From an uncultured Burkholderiales bacterium (GTDB taxonomy: Bacteria; Pseudomonadota; Gammaproteobacteria; Burkholderiales; Burkholderiaceae_D): DNA of 11,056 nt. The stretch lies in contig CALMOR010000142.1 in assembly GCA_937872165.1 (NCBI GenBank), positions 25,966 through 37,021 of the forward strand. Direction: 5' to 3'. This document shows positions 1 to 7,492 of the stretch, one piece after another (the stretch's first letter is position 1; the number at the start of each line of letters is the position of its first letter). Under the pieces are notes generated by a model. The model was given only the letters and a program-made list of their open reading frames with translations, was not told the origin of the DNA and made no database searches. Made by a program: the position numbers and the translations under genes.

Positions 1-45
1 CTACCGCGACCGCTGCGCCTGCCCCCGGGGGGGGACTACCGGGCC

Positions 46-65
46 GCCCGGCTGGGCCGCCGGGC
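46..65 (+). terminator. GC-rich hairpin, possible terminator of a gene to the left
   Basis: A 6-bp perfect stem (GCCCGG at 46-51, CCGGGC at 60-65) with an 8-base loop is followed by the T-rich stretch CGTTTCGTTTT (67-77). It could end a plus-strand gene left of the window. The T-run is interrupted and the surrounding DNA is extremely GC-rich, so chance pairing is possible. Positions 1-156 contain no gene I can support: all three plus frames are open or nearly so, but their translations are Arg/Pro-rich and unlike a protein end. A C5G8 homopolymer tract lies at 22-34. Confidence 0.3.
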
Positions 66-145
66 ACGTTTCGTTTTCGCGCCCCGATCGCCCTCTCGTG
101 CGACCGGGACGACGAGTATCCTTTCGCGTCGAACTCGTCGCGCTC

Positions 146-150
146 GGAGA
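146..150 (+). promoter_or_regulatory. Ribosome binding site of mmsA
   Basis: GGAGA lies 6 bases upstream of the ATG at 157. This fixes the start of the dehydrogenase at 157 rather than the TTG at 153, which is in another frame. Confidence 0.7.
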
Positions 151-156
151 CCTTGC

Positions 157-1677
<1,521 letters not shown>

Positions 1678-1755
1678 AGAAGGCGCTCGTGTCCATGCCT
1701 GCGCGGGAGGTGCGTCTCCGACGACACGCGCGACCGCACCTACCTCCTGGCGCGA

Positions 1756-1784
1756 CCCGGCTCGCTTGACGTCGGCGAGCCTGG
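1756..1784. terminator. Hairpin between convergent genes, possible bidirectional terminator
   Basis: GGCTCGC (1759-1765) pairs perfectly with GCGAGCC (1775-1781) across a 9-base loop, and CC/GG (1756-1757 with 1783-1784) extends the stem past one mismatch. It lies in the 178-base gap between mmsA (+) and the glycosyltransferase (-), where a two-way terminator is expected. There is no T-run on either side, so intrinsic termination is uncertain. Nothing else is evident between 1678 and 1855. Confidence 0.35.
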
Positions 1785-1855
1785 AGCCCCGGGAAGACCT
1801 GTCGGCGTCGACGTCGTTCGGCCTTTGCCGATCCGTCCGCGAGGCGACCGAGGCG

Positions 1856-3127
1856 CTAGCGCGCGGCGCCCAGCAGCGCGACGACGCTGCGATCGAAGCT
1901 CGCAGCGGAGAAGTCCGATTCGATCTTGGCCAGAGCCTTCCGTCGCACGGAGGTCCACAGGGCGGGCTCCCTGTAGAGGCGGAGGCAGGCGCCGGCGAAA
2001 GCGTCCGCATCGGACCCGATCAACACGTCCTCTGCGTCGATCACCCCCAGCTGTGCGGCGAGCACCGGCGTCACGACACAGGGGAGGCCGGCCCCGAAGG
2101 CCTCGAGGACCTTGATCGCGATCCCTGCCGCGAAGCGGGTCGGCGCGACGAAGACCCGGCAACGGTCGTACATCGCATCGAGCGCATCGACGACGCCGTG
2201 CAGCACGACGCGATCGGAGGCGAGCGCCTCGATCTCGGGCGAAATCACCAGCCCGATCACGTGCAGTCGATAGGCGGTCCCGAGATGCCGGTCGAGTGCC
2301 GGCATCACGTCGTTCACGAACCAGAGCAGCGAATCGATGTTGGGCGAACGGAGCGGATCGCCGGCCAGCCGGCCGATGAAGAGCAGGTCGCTCCGGTCGT
2401 CGAAGGTCCGCTGGCCGGGCTTCGCGTCGATGCGGTGATTGACGACATGCACCGAAGCGGTCGTGCTCTTCTCGAAGATCTCCGCATCGAGAGGACTGAC
2501 CGCCGCGATCGCGTTCGCGCGCCCGAGCAGCCGCAGTTCATCGTCGAGGGCCTGCCGGTATTGCGACGGCGAGAAGGGGAAGCCGAGGAGTTCGCGGCGA
2601 CTCCGCTCGCGCGGCGCGACCAGCGCTTCGGCGTCGTAGATGTAGTAGGTCCCTTCGAGGAAAGCCGGGACCCGGTCGCAGAGGGCGTTGAAGGCGAGCG
2701 CCGTGTCGGGTCTGCTGACGAGCACGCCGTCGAATCTGCCGATGCTCGTGCGCATCAGGCGCGCGAGCGGCCGCGCGCCGTTGCCGTCCATCACCCGCAC
2801 GTCGCTCGTGAAGCGGCCCCGCATCCAGCGGACCTCCGCGTTCGAGGCGATCATCGGATAGAAGGTGACGGTCCAGCCGGCGGCCACGATCGCTTCGACG
2901 AGCTTCTCGGCACGGGGATAGCCGGCGCCGTAGCGCGGGTCCGACACCAGCTCGTCGATCATCAGCAGGTGGGGACGCTCGCTGCGGCGCGACCCGTCGC
3001 GACGATGCCCGCGGCCCGGCACCCGCGTCCGCATGCGGACCTCTGCAAGCATGTCCTTGCACGACTCGCCGATGCCTCGAAGCCACGATCGGAGCGCTCG
3101 CGCGATGGCCTGCAGACGGTCGAGCAC
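1856..3127 (-). CDS. GT4-type glycosyltransferase
   Basis: This 423-residue protein (GTG start at 3127) is a likely retaining GT-B glycosyltransferase that adds a sugar to the lipid-linked repeat unit on the cytoplasmic side of the inner membrane. The N-terminal Rossmann-like half starts near residue 51 (RPHLLMIDEL) and includes GYPRAEKLVEAIVAAGW (69-85). The C-terminal nucleotide-sugar domain runs from about 246 (SDLLFIGRLAGDP) to 385, with the signature AAGIAIKVLEAFGAGLPCVV (333-352), in which K339 and E342 fit the conserved Lys and Glu of GT4 enzymes. It follows the WcaJ-like gene by only 12 bases on the same strand and is surely in its operon. The start is uncertain. The GTG has no clear ribosome site, whereas the in-frame ATG at 3034 (residue 32, giving 392 residues) is preceded by AGAGG at a 5-base spacing. 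The sugar donor and acceptor cannot be read from the sequence. Confidence 0.85.
   Translation of the reverse strand: MLDRLQAIARALRSWLRGIGESCKDMLAEVRMRTRVPGRGHRRDGSRRSERPHLLMIDELVSDPRYGAGYPRAEKLVEAIVAAGWTVTFYPMIASNAEVRWMRGRFTSDVRVMDGNGARPLARLMRTSIGRFDGVLVSRPDTALAFNALCDRVPAFLEGTYYIYDAEALVAPRERSRRELLGFPFSPSQYRQALDDELRLLGRANAIAAVSPLDAEIFEKSTTASVHVVNHRIDAKPGQRTFDDRSDLLFIGRLAGDPLRSPNIDSLLWFVNDVMPALDRHLGTAYRLHVIGLVISPEIEALASDRVVLHGVVDALDAMYDRCRVFVAPTRFAAGIAIKVLEAFGAGLPCVVTPVLAAQLGVIDAEDVLIGSDADAFAGACLRLYREPALWTSVRRKALAKIESDFSAASFDRSVVALLGAAR
3040..3044 (-). promoter_or_regulatory. Shine-Dalgarno-like site favouring an internal start at 3034
   Basis: Read on the minus strand, AGAGG lies 5 bases before an in-frame ATG at 3034. 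It is a better initiation context than the annotated GTG at 3127. The 31 extra residues of the longer form look like an amphipathic, Arg-rich helix and lie outside the catalytic fold. Confidence 0.4.
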
Positions 3128-3139
3128 GGCGACGGCCGT

Positions 3140-4552
3140 TCAGTAGGCGTGCCTGTCGTGCAGAACCACGGCGATCGTCCGCAACAAGATGTAGAAGTCG
3201 AGACGCAGCGACCAGTTGCGCAGGTAGTCGATGTCGTAGCGGATGCGCAGTTCCATCTTCTCGTTGGTATCGGTTTCGCCGCGCAACCCGTTGACCTGCG
3301 CCCATCCGGTGATGCCGGGGCGCACCTTGTGCCGGACCATGTATCCCTTGATGACCTTGCGATAGAGCTCGTTGTGCGCGACCGCGTGCGGTCGTGGTCC
3401 GACGAGGCTCATGCGTCCCTGCAGCACGTTGAACAGTTGCGGCAGCTCGTCGAGGGACGTCTTGCGGAGGATCGCCCCGATCCGCGTGACGCGCGCATCG
3501 TTCCGTTGCGCCTGACGGATCTGCTCGCCGTCGTCGACCGATCGCATCGAGCGGAACTTGTAGACGATGATCTCCTCGCCGTCGAGTCCGTAACGCCTCT
3601 GCATGAAGATGACCGGGCCGGGCGATCCGAGGCCGACCAGCGCCGCCAGGACCAGGAACAACGGCGAGAGAAGAAGGATGGCCAGCGACGAGACGACGAT
3701 GTCGACCACGCGCTTCATCAGCCCGTTGATCCCCACGAACGGCGTCTCGCAAACGGCGACCACCGGGATGTCGACGACGGCACTCATCCGGCCCTGCACG
3801 AGCTCCGTCACGAACTGATCCGGAACGAAGTAGATGGAGGCCGTCGTGTCGCGCAGGTCGTCGAGCAGCTTGAGGGTCCTGTCCTGCGAAGCCATCGGCA
3901 ACGACAGGTAGATGACTCTGATCTGATGCGTGACCACGTAGGCCGAGAGATCGGCGAAGCGCCCGAGCACCGGGTAGTCCTGCGACTTCCGACGATCCGA
4001 TTGTCGATCGTCGAAGAACCCGACGAACGAGAGGTCGGTGTAGGGGTTGTGCGTGATGCGATCGGCGAGCGCGACGCCCTGGTCGTTCATGCCGACGATG
4101 ACCGAACGTTGCGTCTGCTTCAGCACCAGCGGCGCGGCCAGCCGGAAGGTCCCGTGGGCGACCACGAGGCAGAGGGGCGTGACCCAGAACCAATTGACGA
4201 TCACACGGCTGGGGAAGGCGTTGAGGGATCTCGTCGCCCAACCGAAGAAGACGAGCAGGACCGTGAGCGTGATCGACAGGTAGACGAGGTCGAAGACCAG
4301 CCGGCGAAACGGCAGATGGAGGCGCGACTTGCCGGGAAACGTGAGGGTGACGAGGACCAGCGTCAGAAAGAGATATTCGGTCCTGCGCGTGCCGTCGAAG
4401 ACGAGCGCGGTGACCCACAGCGACAACGCCAGCGCGATCGGATCGAGCAGCGCCTCGACGTGCGCATGGGTATCGTCACGGCCGTGGAGCAGGCCGGGAA
4501 GCTGCCTGATCTCGATGGAAGTCAGAGGGCTGGCGTTGACGGACGTATTCAT
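3140..4552 (-). CDS. Undecaprenyl-phosphate sugar-1-phosphate transferase, WcaJ type
   Basis: This is a 470-residue polyisoprenyl-phosphate hexose-1-phosphate transferase. The family transfers a sugar-1-phosphate, usually glucose-1-phosphate, from a UDP-sugar to undecaprenyl phosphate at the inner membrane, the priming step of repeat-unit synthesis. The N-terminal half has hydrophobic segments at about 35-52, 59-72, 86-104 and 120-134, then a CoA-binding-like Rossmann domain (VIVGMNDQG, 151-159). A further membrane hairpin lies at about 282-309. The catalytic domain has KFRSM (332-336), SLDELPQLFNVLQGRMSLVG (366-385), GPRP (385-388) and RPGITGWAQVNGLRGE (411-426). Length matches the WcaJ/UDP-glucose lipid carrier transferase class. 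I chose the ATG at 4552 because AAGG precedes it by 4 bases and a candidate sigma-54 promoter ends just upstream; an in-frame start at 4600 would add 16 residues with no support. Glucose specificity is an inference. Confidence 0.93.
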   Translation of the reverse strand: MNTSVNASPLTSIEIRQLPGLLHGRDDTHAHVEALLDPIALALSLWVTALVFDGTRRTEYLFLTLVLVTLTFPGKSRLHLPFRRLVFDLVYLSITLTVLLVFFGWATRSLNAFPSRVIVNWFWVTPLCLVVAHGTFRLAAPLVLKQTQRSVIVGMNDQGVALADRITHNPYTDLSFVGFFDDRQSDRRKSQDYPVLGRFADLSAYVVTHQIRVIYLSLPMASQDRTLKLLDDLRDTTASIYFVPDQFVTELVQGRMSAVVDIPVVAVCETPFVGINGLMKRVVDIVVSSLAILLLSPLFLVLAALVGLGSPGPVIFMQRRYGLDGEEIIVYKFRSMRSVDDGEQIRQAQRNDARVTRIGAILRKTSLDELPQLFNVLQGRMSLVGPRPHAVAHNELYRKVIKGYMVRHKVRPGITGWAQVNGLRGETDTNEKMELRIRYDIDYLRNWSLRLDFYILLRTIAVVLHDRHAY

Positions 4553-4583
4553 TTCACCTTTGCAACATTGAGACCTCGAGGCA

Positions 4584-4599
4584 GGCATGAAACATGCCA
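4584..4599 (-). promoter_or_regulatory. Candidate sigma-54 (-24/-12) promoter of wcaJ-like operon; palindromic
   Basis: On the minus strand, from 4599 down, the sequence reads TGGCATGTTTCATGCC. Against the known sigma-54 consensus TGGCACGNNNNTTGCW it matches 9 of 12 defined positions, with the essential GG (4598-4597) and GC (4586-4585) exactly 10 bases apart. Transcription would start near 4573, giving a 21-base leader to the ATG at 4552. The element is a perfect inverted repeat (GGCATG, AAA, CATGCC at 4584-4598). On the plus strand it also has GG-N10-GC spacing (8 of 12 matches), predicting a plus-strand start near 4609. It could instead be an operator for a dimeric regulator. Sigma-54 with the PrsK/PrsR pair is known to control PEP-CTERM systems in related bacteria. 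Confidence 0.5.
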
Positions 4600-5898
4600 C
4601 GCCTTACCATGCGGGAACTGCTCGCATCACCCGGAGGTTTTCTGGATACCAGACTCGTTGGACATCGTTCCCCCCCGCATCGCAACGTCCGCGCCGCCTT
4701 GGAGGCCGCGGCTCTGCTCTTCTTCTTTTGTTCGTCGATCGGCACCGCGCTCGGTGCGGACGGAGACCTGCTGACGCCGAGCGTCTTCGCCAACCTGCAC
4801 TACGACTCCAACTATTTTCGGCTTTCCGACGATCCGGTCTCGACGCGCATCGACGGTTCCAGCGTCGGCAACCAGGGTTCGGCGACGACGCGCACCTACG
4901 GCGCGGGCCTGCGCATCGCGAAGACCTACAGTCTCCAGGACTTCTTCATCGACGCGACCGTCACCCGCTACTCGTACAGCAATTTCAGCTCGCTCGACTC
5001 GACCGGCCACGAGATCGACGGGACCTACAACTTCAAGATCACTCCATCGATCGGCGGTGCGTTGATCTACAAGAACACGGCCGTTCCGACCGACCAGGCC
5101 GACATCGGGTTCCAGACGGTTTCCAACATTCGGACGACGACGCTGAAACGCCTCGATACGGACTGGCTCTCCGGCGCCGCCCTTCATCCGCGCATCTCTT
5201 TCTTCGAGGAGACCGCCAACAGCGACCTTCCGCTGTTCCAGCTCGAGAATTCGAGGACGCGTTCCCTCAGCGGCTCGCTCATCTATCTTTTCCCATCCAA
5301 CAACACGCTCGAGGCCTACTACCGGAGAGCGAACGGAAACTACCAGGACCTTCTTCCCGACCCGACGCTGCTTCTCGCGTCGAGTTTCCACGAGCGGCAG
5401 ACCGGCGCCCGCGTACTGTGGGTCTTCAACGGCCTCTCGACGCTGAGCGCCGACGCGGGCTACCTGGACCGGACCCACGAGGGGTTGGCCGCCCGCAACT
5501 TCTCGGGATTCGTCGGCAACCTTTCGTTGAACTACCAGTTGACCGGCAAGACCCGGCTCGCGCTGTTCGCGGCTCGTCAACTCTACAGTTCGCAGTCGGA
5601 CATCAGCAGCTACGCGGTCGAAGATCGCGCCACCCTGACCGGGACCTGGCTCGCGACCAACACGATCTCGATCATCCCCTCCGTCCAGTACGGCCGTCGC
5701 AACTTCGTCGGTGCGCTCGTCGACGTCCCGGTCCAGCTTCGCCAGATCACGCGCTCGGCGACGCTCGAGCTGCGCTGGGCGCCGATCCGGGAATTGGACC
5801 TGTCGGCCATCGTCGGCCACGAGAACCGCAACGCGACGCTGTCCGGTTATCAATACACCAACCGCAGCGGCGAGATCAGCGCACGAGTCCACTTCTGA
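4594..5898 (+). CDS. epsL: EpsL-like outer-membrane beta-barrel of polysaccharide export
   Basis: This 434-residue protein resembles the EpsL family of XrtB/PEP-CTERM-associated outer-membrane proteins in exopolysaccharide operons. A hydrophobic signal-peptide core (about 38-50, rich in Ala/Leu/Phe) is followed by a likely cleavage near 52-55. The rest is a run of amphipathic strands with alternating aromatic and polar residues (for example FANLHYDSNYFRLSDD, 65-80, a typical start of this family), and it ends in ISARVHF with the terminal Phe typical of outer-membrane barrels. The inferred role is the outer-membrane pore for the polymer, working with EpsE. It is divergent from the wcaJ-like gene with only 41 bases between. 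The start is doubtful: the ATG at 4594 has only AGG 8 bases upstream and lies inside the palindromic promoter candidate, and the n-region would be unusually long. GGAGG at 4633-4637 sits just before a CTG at 4642 (residue 17), and a TTG lies at 4699. Confidence 0.85.
   Translation: MPRLTMRELLASPGGFLDTRLVGHRSPPHRNVRAALEAAALLFFFCSSIGTALGADGDLLTPSVFANLHYDSNYFRLSDDPVSTRIDGSSVGNQGSATTRTYGAGLRIAKTYSLQDFFIDATVTRYSYSNFSSLDSTGHEIDGTYNFKITPSIGGALIYKNTAVPTDQADIGFQTVSNIRTTTLKRLDTDWLSGAALHPRISFFEETANSDLPLFQLENSRTRSLSGSLIYLFPSNNTLEAYYRRANGNYQDLLPDPTLLLASSFHERQTGARVLWVFNGLSTLSADAGYLDRTHEGLAARNFSGFVGNLSLNYQLTGKTRLALFAARQLYSSQSDISSYAVEDRATLTGTWLATNTISIIPSVQYGRRNFVGALVDVPVQLRQITRSATLELRWAPIRELDLSAIVGHENRNATLSGYQYTNRSGEISARVHF
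4633..4637 (+). promoter_or_regulatory. Strong Shine-Dalgarno-like site inside the annotated epsL start region
   Basis: GGAGG lies 4 bases before an in-frame CTG at 4642. If the palindromic -24/-12 element fires to the right (start near 4609), translation must begin downstream of it, and this is the only good ribosome site before the signal peptide. CTG starts are rare, so the call is weak. Confidence 0.3.
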
Positions 5899-5923
5899 AA
5901 GCACCGCGAGGGTCACGCCCGCC

Positions 5924-5945
5924 CCGTTAGGGTTCACCCGAACGG
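5924..5945 (+). terminator. Hairpin after epsL, probable terminator
   Basis: CCGTT (5924-5928) and GGG (5930-5932) pair with CCC (5937-5939) and AACGG (5941-5945) around the tetraloop TTCA, with one A-G mismatch. This gives eight base pairs 25 bases after the epsL stop. Only TTT (5948-5950) follows, so it is not a textbook intrinsic terminator. Its place, with a separate promoter candidate downstream, suggests that epsL is its own transcription unit. Confidence 0.5.
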
Positions 5946-6018
5946 CGTTTGGTGCACTGCGGTATATTCTGCGTCGAAATCTTCGTTCGTCATGGCTTTG
6001 ACGCGCCGGTCGGTTCCA

Positions 6019-6038
6019 CTGCGACCACGCGATCGCAG
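6019..6038. promoter_or_regulatory. Inverted repeat upstream of the PEP-CTERM promoter, possible activator site
   Basis: CTGCGA (6019-6024) is repeated inverted as TCGCAG (6033-6038) with an 8-base spacer. Its centre is about 66 bases before the predicted start near 6095, a position where a sigma-54 enhancer-binding activator such as PrsR could act. A 6-bp arm can arise by chance in DNA of this composition. I did not find the same repeat near the wcaJ-like promoter. Confidence 0.25.
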
Positions 6039-6068
6039 CCGGCCTTACGGTCAGCGAACGAGAGCGCC

Positions 6069-6084
6069 GGGCAAGCTTCTTGCA
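6069..6084 (+). promoter_or_regulatory. Candidate sigma-54 (-24/-12) promoter of the PEP-CTERM gene
   Basis: The sequence GGGCAAGCTTCTTGCA matches the sigma-54 consensus TGGCACGNNNNTTGCW at 10 of 12 defined positions. GG (6070-6071) and GC (6082-6083) are exactly 10 bases apart, and the -12 box TTGCA is perfect. Transcription would begin near 6095, leaving a 22-base leader that contains GGAG (6107-6110) before the ATG at 6117. The geometry is almost the same as at the wcaJ-like gene (21-base leader). The known link between PEP-CTERM genes and sigma-54 control strengthens the call. Confidence 0.65.
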
Positions 6085-6116
6085 ACGCCTTGCGCATGGT
6101 TTCTTTGGAGATGTTG

Positions 6117-6500
6117 ATGAAGACGACCACAGGCTGGAAGCTTTTACGCGTCGGTGCCATTTTGACCATCGGCTTCCTCGTCGCGCCGATCTCGGGAGCG
6201 TCGACGCTCATCGCATCGCGCGATGCAGTGATCGGGCAACGGAACGGACCAGCCTCGATTCCGCTTCGCGGCGATGCCGATGCGGAGAAGCTTCCGCAGA
6301 TGGCCTTCCTGGACCGGACGGCACCGCCCGAGACGGAACGAGGTCTGATCGCCCGCTTCGGCGCCAGCGTCGTCGCTGAGGAGGCGCGTCTGCAGACCAG
6401 CGACACGATGGGCCTTCAGCTTCCGGAGCCCGGACCGTTGAGTGCCATAATCGCGACCCTCGCTCTGGCGGTCTTCGTCCTGATCCGCCGCATCGCCTGA
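6117..6500 (+). CDS. Small PEP-CTERM sorting-domain protein
   Basis: This 127-residue protein has the two ends of an exosortase substrate. The N-terminal signal peptide has K2, K8 and R11, a hydrophobic core at 12-25, and a likely signal peptidase cleavage after SGA (26-28). The C-terminus (102-127) is a PEP-CTERM signal: LPEPGP with Pro-Glu-Pro at 103-105, a hydrophobic helix (about 108-122), and RRIA to the end. The family signal directs the protein to exosortase processing at the cell envelope. The 70 or so residues between are charged, lack Cys and match no domain I know, so the mature function is unknown. I chose the ATG at 6117 because GGAG lies 6 bases upstream and a -24/-12 promoter fits; the frame stays open upstream to 5949, but a longer start would bury the signal peptide. 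Its place between epsL and epsE suggests an exopolysaccharide role. The PEP-CTERM call is strong, its role is not. Confidence 0.88.
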   Translation: MKTTTGWKLLRVGAILTIGFLVAPISGASTLIASRDAVIGQRNGPASIPLRGDADAEKLPQMAFLDRTAPPETERGLIARFGASVVAEEARLQTSDTMGLQLPEPGPLSAIIATLALAVFVLIRRIA

Positions 6501-6609
6501 GCGCAGATCCGCAGGCGGGCACGACCGGCAACACTCGAACGCATTCGGCGAACGATGCGGCTCGGAAGACCTGCCGCCGACCTCACAACCGAGCCTTCGC
6601 AGACCATCG

Positions 6610-7425
6610 ATGACGTCACCGCAGCCTTTCGTCCGAGCCTTCCTCGTCCTTCTCTTCTTCTGCTTCGGTGTCTGCGAAGCCGCCTCCGACGTGGCGCCGA
6701 CCAACTATCGGCTGGGAGCGGGCGATTCGATCCGCATCTCCGTCTTCCAGAACTCCGACCTGACCCTCGAGACCCGGGTCTCCGAAGACGGCTCCATCAA
6801 CTATCCGTTGGTGGGCAAGGTGATGATCGGCAATCTCGACATCGGTCTGGCCGAGAAGAAAGTCGCGAAGGCCTTGCTCGACGGGGGCTTCCTCAAGAAT
6901 CCCCAGGTCAGCATCCAGCTGCTCGAAGTCCGCGGCAACAAGGTCGCCGTTCTCGGCCAGGTCAACAAGCCCGGCTCCTTCCCGCTGGTGTCGACCACCA
7001 TCCGCCTGTCCCAGGCGATCGCCGATGCCGGCGGCGTGACGCCCACCGGCGACGATCGGGTCATCCTCACCGGCACCCGCAACGGAACGCCCTTCCGTCG
7101 CGAGATCGACATCGATTCGCTCTATCGCGACAACCGTCCCGACGAGGACATGCTGCTCGTCGGCGGCGACTCGATCTACGTGCCGCGAGCCCCGATGTTC
7201 TACATCTACGGGGAAGTGACGCGGCCGGGCCACTACCGCATCGAGCGCAACATGACGATGCGTCAGGCGCTGGCGGCGGCCGGAGGCCTCACGTTGCGCG
7301 GGTCCGAGCGGCGCTTGCGGGTCGTGCGCGAGAACGCCCAGGGCGTCCCTGAGAAGCTTTCGACCGACCTCAACGATCCCGTCATTCCGGGCGACGTCGT
7401 CTACGTCAACGAAAGCATCTTCTGA
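6610..7425 (+). CDS. epsE: EpsE-like polysaccharide export (OPX) protein
   Basis: This 271-residue outer-membrane polysaccharide export family protein begins with a signal peptide (hydrophobic core about 9-22; likely cleavage after CEA, 22-24). A Poly_export domain follows (about 31-106, starting NYRLGAGDSIRISVFQN), then two SLBB-type domains (about 111-156, VAVLGQVNKPGSFPL; about 196-241, FYIYGEVTRPGHYRI). Family members form the periplasmic channel that passes the polymer outward. The Cys22 context (FGVC) is a poor lipobox, so lipidation is doubtful. The protein ends at VVYVNESIF without the C-terminal amphipathic helix that lets Wza (about 380 residues) cross the outer membrane. An outer-membrane partner such as EpsL is therefore expected. 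It lies 109 bases after the PEP-CTERM gene with no clear terminator or promoter between, so it is probably cotranscribed. No good ribosome site precedes the ATG. Confidence 0.92.
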   Translation: MTSPQPFVRAFLVLLFFCFGVCEAASDVAPTNYRLGAGDSIRISVFQNSDLTLETRVSEDGSINYPLVGKVMIGNLDIGLAEKKVAKALLDGGFLKNPQVSIQLLEVRGNKVAVLGQVNKPGSFPLVSTTIRLSQAIADAGGVTPTGDDRVILTGTRNGTPFRREIDIDSLYRDNRPDEDMLLVGGDSIYVPRAPMFYIYGEVTRPGHYRIERNMTMRQALAAAGGLTLRGSERRLRVVRENAQGVPEKLSTDLNDPVIPGDVVYVNESIF

Positions 7426-7492
7426 GCGATCCCCGCGCGCCCGGCTCTGCAAGCGCCGCCCGGAAGCCGTCCCACGAAACGTCCGTGATCCG

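Noticed and set aside
1766..4774. A 1002-codon open frame on the plus strand
   Set aside because: It is antisense to the WcaJ-like and GT4 genes, is rich in Arg, Asp, His and Val without any domain, and results from the low stop-codon frequency of GC-rich DNA.
5949..5968. TTGGTG and TATATT as a sigma-70 promoter
   Set aside because: The boxes are only 8 bases apart, far from the needed 16-18, and no better -35 box lies at the right distance.
5992..6117. A 41-codon open frame whose stop overlaps the PEP-CTERM start (TGATG)
   Set aside because: It has no ribosome binding site, is Arg/Pro-rich, and covers the sigma-54 promoter candidate, so coding is unlikely.
6514..6531. A GGGCACG run resembling a -24 box before epsE
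   Set aside because: The nearest downstream GC is at 8 rather than 10 bases, which sigma-54 does not accept.
7442..7457. A GG-N10-GC match upstream of the second GT4 gene
   Set aside because: Apart from the GG and GC cores it matches the sigma-54 consensus poorly; such cores are frequent by chance in GC-rich DNA.
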